9,856 nucleotides of DNA from Chloroflexota bacterium (GTDB taxonomy: Bacteria; Chloroflexota; Dormibacteria; Aeolococcales; Aeolococcaceae): contig VBHE01000231.1 in assembly GCA_005889515.1 (NCBI GenBank), forward strand, positions 1,547-11,402, written 5' to 3'. The notes below the pieces were generated by a model. The model was not told the DNA's origin. It saw only the letters and a program-made list of their open reading frames with translations, and searched no databases. Below are positions 6,106 through 9,856 of this stretch, in pieces (the first letter of the stretch is position 1; every line of letters begins with the position of its first letter). The position numbers and the translations under genes were made by a program.

Positions 6106-7002
6106 TCAACGACCTCCCGCACGGGTGATCCGTCCTCCGGGAAGGGTGGCGACCCACCCTCCGAGCTCCAGGGCACAGAGCCGGACGGCGACCTCGGAGG
6201 CCCTGGCGCCGGTGGCCTCGGCGAGCTGGTCGGGGTGGAGGGGGTCGTCGCCGAGCAGCTCGAGGAGGGCCCGGAGCGCGGGGTCGTCGGGAGCCCGTGC
6301 GCCACCGCCGCGCCGCGGCCGGGGCGGGTTCAGCCCGAGCTCGGGGACGGCGGACGCGAGATCGTCGAGCTCGAGAAGGGGCACGGCGCCGTCGCGGATC
6401 AGCCGGTTGGTGCCCCGGCTCTGGGGGCTGAGCACCGACCCGGGGACGGCGAGCACCTCCCGGCCGAGGTCGGCGGCGTGGCGGGCGGTGCTCAGCGCGC
6501 CGCTGCGCTCCCCTGCCTCGACCACCACCACGGCGAGGGCGAGGGCGGCGATGAGCCGGTTGCGGCGGGGGAAGCGCCAGCCGGCGGGCTCGGTGCCCGG
6601 CGGGTCCTCGGAGATCACCGCGCCGGCGTCGCAGACCGCCTCGAGCAGGCGCTCGTGGCCCCGCGGATAGCACACGTCGACGCCGCAGCCGAGCACCGCG
6701 AGGGTGGGGCCGCCCGCCTCGAGGGCGCCGCGATGGGCCGCCGCGTCGATGCCCCGGGCGAGCCCGCTGATCACCACCACCCCGGCGGCGGCGAGCTCAC
6801 GTCCGAGCTCGCGGGCCACCTCCATCCCGGAGAGGGTCGCCGCCCGCGCCCCCACCACCGCGACGGCGGCGACCGGCGGCGGCCACAGCCGGCCCCGCCG
6901 CCAGAGCTCCGCGGGCGGCTCGTGGAGATGCTCGAGTGCCGCCGGCCAGCCCGGGGCGCCGCGGGGCAGCCGGAGCACGCACCTCGGTGTTGTGGCGCTC
7001 AC
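6106..7002 (-). CDS. dprA: DNA processing protein DprA (Smf)
   Basis: DprA binds incoming single-stranded DNA during natural transformation and loads RecA. It is also found in many bacteria not known to be competent. The 298-aa product has the Rossmann-like DprA core: VAVVGARAAT (47-56), SGLARGIDAAAH (79-90), AVLGCGVDVCYPRGH (102-116), FPRRNRLIAAL (144-154), SGAL (167-170) and AVPG (185-188), then GTNRLIRDGA. A C-terminal winged-helix domain follows (about 238-296, ending GGWVATLPGGRITR). The usual N-terminal helix-hairpin-helix/SAM-like domain is missing or reduced; only about 40 residues precede the core. The start is GTG at 7002-7000, overlapping the comM stop as GTGA. A longer upstream reading in this frame would run across comM and lacks homology. 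A weak GGCGAG lies eight bases upstream. Co-transcribed with comM. Confidence 0.95.
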   Translation of the reverse strand: MSATTPRCVLRLPRGAPGWPAALEHLHEPPAELWRRGRLWPPPVAAVAVVGARAATLSGMEVARELGRELAAAGVVVISGLARGIDAAAHRGALEAGGPTLAVLGCGVDVCYPRGHERLLEAVCDAGAVISEDPPGTEPAGWRFPRRNRLIAALALAVVVVEAGERSGALSTARHAADLGREVLAVPGSVLSPQSRGTNRLIRDGAVPLLELDDLASAVPELGLNPPRPRRGGGARAPDDPALRALLELLGDDPLHPDQLAEATGARASEVAVRLCALELGGWVATLPGGRITRAGGR

Positions 7003-8516
7003 AGCCCGGGCTCGCCGCGGTGGCGGAGGGCCTCGGCGAGGGCGTCCTCCCCCACCCGCTCGTCGCCGGCGAGGTCGGCGATGGTGCGGGCGACACGCAG
7101 CACGCGGTGGAAGCCGCGGGCGCTGAGCCCGAGGCGCTCGCCGGCGGCGGCGAGAAGCCGGGTCGCCGCCCGGGTCGGAAGGCAGCTTCCGACCAGGCCG
7201 CGGGGGGCGAGGAGCGCGTTGAGCGGTGGCTCCCGCTGATCCGGGAGGCGTTCGCGCTGGTGGTCGCGCGCCGCCTCGACCCGGAGACGGACGGCCGCCG
7301 AGGGCTCCTCCAGCGAGGCGTCGAAGAGCCTGCGGTAGGGCTGGCGCGGGACCCGGACCACCAGGTCGATGCGGTCGCGCACCGGGCCGCTCAGGCGGGC
7401 ACGGTAGGCGGCCAGGGCGCGGGGCTCGCAGGTGCAGAGCCGGGTGGGGTCCTGGTGGTGGCCGCAGGGGCACGGGTTGGCGGCGGCGACGAGGGTGATC
7501 GACGCGGGGAACTGCACCGCCCCGCGCACCCGGGTGACGGTGATGACCCGCTCCTCCAGCGGCTGGCGGAGCGCCTCGAGGTGGGCGCGGGAGAACTCGC
7601 AGAGCTCGTCGAGGAAGAGGATGCCGCGATGGGCGAGGCTGATCTCCCCGGGCTGGGCGAGGCCGGCGCCGCCGCCGACCAGGCCGGCGCGGGAGATGGA
7701 GTGGTGCGGCGACCGGAAGGGCGGCCGCAGCGAGGCCGCGGGGCGGTCGCGGAGCGCTCCGCGGAGTGAGTAGACGGCGGCGACCTCCAGGCTCGCCTCG
7801 ACGCCGAGGTCGGGGAGGAGCGAGGCGAGGGCGCGGGCGAGCATGCTCTTCCCCGAGCCGGGAGGACCCACCATCAGGAGGTTGTGGCCCCCGGCGGCGG
7901 CGATCTCGAGGGCGCGCTTGGCGGTGGGCTGGCCGCGGATGTCGGCGAGGTCGAAGCCGGACGGCGCCTCCTCCGGGGGCGGCCCCGGCGCCGCCGGCGC
8001 GAGCGGCGCGGTGCCGTCGAGGTGCTCGACGCACGCGCGCAGGGTGCCCGGCGCCACCACCTCCAGGCCCTCGACGAGGCACGCCTCGGCGGCGTTGCCG
8101 CCCGGGACCACCAGCCGGCGTACCCCGGCCGCCCGCAGCGAGCGGGCCATGGGGAGCACCCCGGCGACCGGCCGGAGCCCGCCGTCGAGGGCGAGCTCGC
8201 CGAGCAGCGCGGTTCCGTCGAGCCGGGGCAGGTCGTGACCGCCGCAGCGGAGCACCGCCATCGCGATGGCGAGGTCGAACCCCGTCCCCTCCTTGGGGAG
8301 CTCCGCGGGGGCGAGGTTGACGGTCAGCTTGCGGGTGGGGAAGCCGAACCCCGAGTTCTGCACCGCGGCCTTCACCCGCACCTTCGCCTCCTGGATGGCG
8401 CGGTCGGTGAGGCCGACGACGGTGAACCCGGGCAGGCCGTTGCTCTGGTCGGCCTCGACGGTGACCGGCACGCCGGCGATGCCCTGGATCGCGCAGCATG
8501 TGGCGCTCGCAGTCAT
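6999..8516 (-). CDS. comM: Mg-chelatase-type AAA+ helicase ComM/YifB
   Basis: ComM (YifB) is a hexameric AAA+ branch-migration helicase that extends heteroduplex joints during natural transformation. The 505-aa product has an N-terminal ChlI/Lon-S5-like domain (IQGIAGVPVTVEAD, FTVVGL, GFDLAIA, TVNLAPAELPKEG). Walker A GPPGSGKS is at 217-224, PHHSIS at 270-275, Walker B GILFLDE at 298-304, the paired-cysteine insert NPCPCG...RLCTC at about 348-363, GPVRDRIDL with the arginine finger at 377-385, and the C-terminal Mg-chelatase domain (LSARGFHRVLRVARTIADL). ATG at 8516 is chosen because homology begins within a few residues. The in-frame extension to 8579 (21 more codons) is non-homologous and crosses the promoter. 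There is no ribosome site; the -10 lies seven bases away, so the mRNA is probably leaderless. It ends in a GTGA overlap with dprA. Confidence 0.96.
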   Translation of the reverse strand: MTASATCCAIQGIAGVPVTVEADQSNGLPGFTVVGLTDRAIQEAKVRVKAAVQNSGFGFPTRKLTVNLAPAELPKEGTGFDLAIAMAVLRCGGHDLPRLDGTALLGELALDGGLRPVAGVLPMARSLRAAGVRRLVVPGGNAAEACLVEGLEVVAPGTLRACVEHLDGTAPLAPAAPGPPPEEAPSGFDLADIRGQPTAKRALEIAAAGGHNLLMVGPPGSGKSMLARALASLLPDLGVEASLEVAAVYSLRGALRDRPAASLRPPFRSPHHSISRAGLVGGGAGLAQPGEISLAHRGILFLDELCEFSRAHLEALRQPLEERVITVTRVRGAVQFPASITLVAAANPCPCGHHQDPTRLCTCEPRALAAYRARLSGPVRDRIDLVVRVPRQPYRRLFDASLEEPSAAVRLRVEAARDHQRERLPDQREPPLNALLAPRGLVGSCLPTRAATRLLAAAGERLGLSARGFHRVLRVARTIADLAGDERVGEDALAEALRHRGEPGL

Positions 8517-8532
8517 ACTTGTCAGTGTATCA
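8516..8532 (-). promoter_or_regulatory. Extended -10 promoter of comM giving a leaderless start
   Basis: On the minus strand TGA then TACACT (8532-8524): an extended -10. It is followed by seven bases (GACAAGT) and the ATG of comM at 8516, so transcription should begin at or within a base or two of the start codon. No ribosome site lies between. No convincing -35 is present; CGCGTT sits at 17-bp spacing. Confidence 0.55.
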
Positions 8533-8574
8533 CACAGACCAGTGGTAACGCGCCCGCAGGTCACCTCCATAAGA

Positions 8575-8592
8575 ATCACGGATCTCCGTGAT
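8575..8592. promoter_or_regulatory. 18-bp palindrome, candidate operator in the divergent promoter region
   Basis: ATCACGGA-TC-TCCGTGAT: perfect 8-bp arms around a two-base centre. It lies between the divergent starts of comM (minus) and the zinc-hook gene (plus). Its centre is about 66 bp upstream of the presumed comM start site and about 42 bp upstream of a possible start for the plus-strand gene. This is the size and symmetry of a dimeric helix-turn-helix regulator site. I do not recognise the regulator. Confidence 0.5.
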
Positions 8593-8613
8593 GCTCCGCC
8601 GCCCGGCCCCCCC

Positions 8614-8619
8614 TACGCT
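8614..8619 (+). promoter_or_regulatory. Possible -10 box for the plus-strand zinc-hook gene
   Basis: TACGCT, with the T-A-n-n-n-T pattern, about 43 bp before the ATG at 8662. At 17-bp spacing the -35 position (8591-8596) would abut the 18-bp palindrome; the bases there (ATGCTC) are a poor -35, which would be compatible with an activated promoter. Weak evidence. Confidence 0.25.
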
Positions 8620-8648
8620 GGCCTGGACCGGTGAGCCGTGCGATCCGA

Positions 8649-8654
8649 GGAGGA
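8649..8654 (+). promoter_or_regulatory. Ribosome binding site deciding the start at 8662
   Basis: GGAGGA seven bases before ATG 8662. It favours this ATG over the in-frame GTG at 8638, which would place the ribosome site inside the coding region and has no site of its own. Confidence 0.7.
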
Positions 8655-8661
8655 GACGGTC

Positions 8662-9288
8662 ATGGCGGCAGTGATCGAGCGGGCGGGGACCTGCGTCCAC
8701 TGCGGCGCCGCCTGCGCCGCCCGGGACGTGGAGGGGGTGTGGCACTGCAGCACCGAGCACCTGCTGCTCACCCGGCTGGGGGTGCCGGCGATCGCGCGTC
8801 CCGCTCCGCCCCGGCCGGCGCCGTCACCCGCCACCGACCGGTACGCGACGCTGCGGGCCACCCTGGCCCACCAGACCGCCAGCCAGCGTCACGCGGCCGT
8901 CCTCCGCGCCACCGCCCGCCGCGTCCGCCAGCTCCGCGAGCACCTCGAGGCGGGGCTCGACATGCTCGCCGGCAGCCGCCGTGAGGAGCGGGTGGTGCGC
9001 GCCGTGCTCGTCCATCGCGAGGTGCGCGACGCCCTCGCCGACACCCTGATCACCGTCCGCGGCCAGCCACCCGCCGCCGATCCGGCGCCCGCGACCCGGC
9101 CCGCGCCCGCAGGCGACGACCCGCACCTCCGTGCCCTGGCCGACGTCCGCGAGCTCGAGGCGGCGCTCGGCGCGGCCGCGGCCGGGGAGCGCGACGCCCA
9201 TGCCCGGTCACGCCGCGCCGCCCTCGGGCTGCTGACCTACGTCGACGCCCGGCTGCGGCGACCCGGCGTCCGCCGGGTCGCGGCGTAG
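8662..9288 (+). CDS. Hypothetical protein with zinc-hook-like N-terminus and helical body
   Basis: I do not recognise this 208-aa protein as a named family. Near the N-terminus are Cys11-x2-Cys14-x3-Cys18 and, after a short linker, WHCSTEH with Cys29 and His33. The spacing CxxCG...CSxxH resembles TRASH/YHS, HIT or MYM-type zinc hooks (CxxC...CSxxC with the last Cys replaced by His). A Pro-rich linker (about 45-57) follows, then a long Arg/Ala/Leu-rich helical region (about 60-133, possibly coiled coil), a second Pro/Ala linker (135-150) and a C-terminal helical segment. No signal peptide or membrane segment is visible, so it is probably cytoplasmic. It is transcribed divergently from comM and shares the palindrome-bearing intergenic region. 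Its 3' end overlaps the convergent DUF2277 gene by 52 bp. Codon use fits the host. A DNA- or partner-binding role is only a guess. Confidence 0.75.
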   Translation: MAAVIERAGTCVHCGAACAARDVEGVWHCSTEHLLLTRLGVPAIARPAPPRPAPSPATDRYATLRATLAHQTASQRHAAVLRATARRVRQLREHLEAGLDMLAGSRREERVVRAVLVHREVRDALADTLITVRGQPPAADPAPATRPAPAGDDPHLRALADVRELEAALGAAAAGERDAHARSRRAALGLLTYVDARLRRPGVRRVAA

Positions 9289-9485
9289 CCCGGCCGGAGG
9301 TCGGCGAGGAGCCGCTGCGCCGCGGCCGTGACCTCGTCCACCGCAGCCTCGAAGGGCTCACGGTTGGCGGCCGACGGCACCCGGTAGCCGCTCACCTTGC
9401 GCACGAACTGCAGCGCGGCGGCCTGCACGTCGTCGGCGCTCGCGGGCGGCTCGAGCCCACGCAGCGTCTTGATGCTCCGGCACAT
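9237..9485 (-). CDS. DUF2277 family small protein
   Basis: The 82-aa product begins MCRSIKTLRGLEPPAS and continues ALQFVRKVSGYRVPS, then AANREPFEAAVDEVTAAAQRLLADL. This is the pattern I know from DUF2277 proteins (MCRNIKxLxNFEPPAT, RAAxLQFVRKxSGxxKPSxAN, FxxAVxEVAxAxxxLL), small proteins of unknown function found in many GC-rich bacteria. The start is ATG at 9485 with GAGGA six bases upstream; a longer in-frame extension (to 9545) is Pro-rich and lacks homology. The last 18 residues (PGYAATRRTPGRRSRAST) do not look like the usual family tail, which normally has a Lys/Ala/Arg-rich helix. They are encoded in the region that overlaps the convergent plus-strand gene, so the C-terminus may have been replaced by read-through. 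Function unknown. Confidence 0.85.
   Translation of the reverse strand: MCRSIKTLRGLEPPASADDVQAAALQFVRKVSGYRVPSAANREPFEAAVDEVTAAAQRLLADLRPGYAATRRTPGRRSRAST
9258..9281. terminator. 11-bp inverted repeat at the convergent 3' ends
   Basis: GCGACCCGGCG-TC-CGCCGGGTCGC: perfect 11-bp arms with a two-base centre. It lies inside the 52-bp overlap of the plus-strand zinc-hook gene and the minus-strand DUF2277 gene, just before both stop codons. A stem here could stall polymerase from either side and act as a bidirectional terminator, but there is no T-tract on either strand, so termination is inference. Confidence 0.4.
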
Positions 9486-9502
9486 GCGGGATCCTCTGCA
9501 AA

Positions 9503-9530
9503 GGGGGGGTGGGGGGTGTAGCGGGTGGGG
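9503..9530 (+). other. G-quadruplex-type G-tract cluster
   Basis: Four G-runs of 7, 6, 3 and 4 bases separated by T, TGTAGC and T, fitting the G3+N1-7 pattern for an intramolecular quadruplex. It lies on the template strand of the DUF2277 gene, 17-45 bp upstream of its start codon, so the mRNA would carry the C-rich complement. Folding in vivo is unproven. Confidence 0.5.
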
Positions 9531-9598
9531 TGACCGAGCGTCCATGATGCCGCGCCCACCGCTGCTCGGGGCTGAACACCGTGCTTATGCCGAACCCG

Positions 9599-9604
9599 TA
9601 CAGT
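9599..9604 (+). promoter_or_regulatory. Possible -10 box of the lipoprotein gene
   Basis: TACAGT ends six bases before the ATG at 9611, the same arrangement as at comM, so this mRNA may also be leaderless. No ribosome site precedes the ATG. No clear -35 is present. Confidence 0.3.
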
Positions 9605-9610
9605 GGCGCG

Positions 9611-9856
9611 ATGCGCGTCGCCCGCCCGGTGGCGGTCACGGTCCTCGGCCTCCTCGCCGCCGCCTGTGGCGGAGGGGCGCCCATCGCCCACGCCAGCCCG
9701 TCGGGCTCGAGCGCGGCCACGGTGACGAGGAGCGGCACCACCACCACCTCGGCCCACACCGCCGCGGTCAGCACCTCCCCGGCCCCGACTCCGACGCCCC
9801 GGCCGACCACCGCGGCCACCCCGACCGCGCCCGTGGTCTCCGCGGTCGCGGCGACA
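9611..9856 (+). CDS. Probable lipoprotein, N-terminal part (runs off the window)
   Basis: 82 codons are present, open to the window edge. The translation starts MRVARPVAVTVLGLLAAAC and then GGG. This is a short basic N-region, a hydrophobic core and a lipobox-like LAAAC with Cys19 as the probable lipidation site (Ala rather than Leu at -3, a tolerated variant). After the Cys comes a long Thr/Ser/Pro/Ala-rich segment with TPTPRP-like repeats, typical of a flexible cell-surface linker tethering a folded domain to the membrane. The functional domain lies beyond the window, so no role can be assigned. Start choice: the ATG at 9611 directly precedes the signal peptide; no ribosome site is seen, but a TACAGT box is seven bases away. 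The reverse-strand frame over the same bases shows no homology. Confidence 0.7.
   Translation, partial: MRVARPVAVTVLGLLAAACGGGAPIAHASPSGSSAATVTRSGTTTTSAHTAAVSTSPAPTPTPRPTTAATPTAPVVSAVAAT

Larger units (their letters stand above)
9486..9610. other. Divergent intergenic region between DUF2277 gene and lipoprotein gene
   Basis: 125 bp with no gene. It holds the DUF2277 ribosome site (near 9492-9496), a run of G-tracts on the plus strand (9503-9530), and a possible -10 TACAGT (9599-9604) just before the lipoprotein start. For the minus gene a weak TGGACG, 18 bp, TACACC promoter-like pair can be read, ending near 9516; confidence in that is low. Confidence 0.5.

Noticed and set aside
6106..8499. 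797-codon minus-strand frame spanning comM and dprA
   Set aside because: Only the dprA part (from 7002) is homologous; the rest is an Arg/Pro-rich off-frame reading of comM.
8561..8568. Perfect ribosome site GGAGGTGA upstream of comM
   Set aside because: No ATG, GTG or TTG follows at usable spacing; the comM start is 45 bases away and beyond the -10 box, so it is probably chance or unrelated.
9358..9819. 153-codon minus-strand frame opposite the lipoprotein gene
   Set aside because: The N-terminal hydrophobic stretch is antisense to Thr/Ala-rich linker codons; the plus strand has a proper lipoprotein signal and the DUF2277 gene uses another frame.
1..9856. CRISPR array, tRNA or rRNA gene, insertion sequence, toxin-antitoxin or defence system
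   Set aside because: No direct-repeat/spacer pattern, cloverleaf, transposase or defence-gene motif was seen on either strand; the only tandem repeats are the topA zinc ribbons.

Overview
The window reads as ordinary chromosome from a very GC-rich bacterium (about 70% GC or more by eye). Seven housekeeping genes lie on the minus strand in the order comM, dprA, topA, hslV, hslU, rpsB, tsf. At the right end are a divergent small zinc-hook protein, a DUF2277 gene and the start of a lipoprotein gene. The run dprA-topA-hslV-hslU is the backbone seen in Bacillus-type Firmicutes (there with trmFO and xerC in between). The HslV N-terminus (short propeptide before TTIVAV) also looks Bacillus-like. The comM-dprA pair and the base composition look more actinobacterial. 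A deep-branching GC-rich Terrabacteria lineage, such as Chloroflexota or Dormibacterota, would fit; this is inference from synteny and composition, not from a marker phylogeny.

Layout of the minus-strand block, in the direction of transcription (right to left): comM (8516-6999) overlaps dprA (7002-6106) by GTGA. A 95-bp gap carries an extended -10 and a hairpin. Then come topA (6010 to 3764 or 3468, frameshifted), hslV (3465-2866) and hslU (2869-1175, ATGA overlap with hslV). A 195-bp leader with a three-tier stem-loop follows, then rpsB (979-143), whose stop codon directly abuts tsf (142 to beyond position 1). The block couples DNA uptake and recombination (ComM, DprA), supercoiling control (TopA), regulated proteolysis (HslVU) and translation (S2, EF-Ts). 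At least three transcription starts are likely: before comM, topA and rpsB.

Right end, 8517-9856: a 145-bp divergent promoter region contains an 18-bp palindrome. The plus-strand gene at 8662-9288 encodes an unrecognised 208-aa protein with a Cys/His zinc-hook-like N-terminus. It converges with, and overlaps by 52 bp, a minus-strand DUF2277 gene (9485-9237); an 11-bp inverted repeat sits inside the overlap. A second divergent gap (9486-9610) holds a G-quadruplex-type G-run cluster. A probable lipoprotein gene starts at 9611 and runs off the window.

The points most worth checking are: a 28-nt shortfall in the first of five zinc ribbons of topA, which throws the four intact ribbons out of frame; the structured rpsB leader; the operator-like palindrome between comM and the zinc-hook gene; and the apparently leaderless comM promoter. 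I saw no CRISPR array, tRNA, rRNA, insertion sequence or defence system, and no convincing novel multi-gene system.
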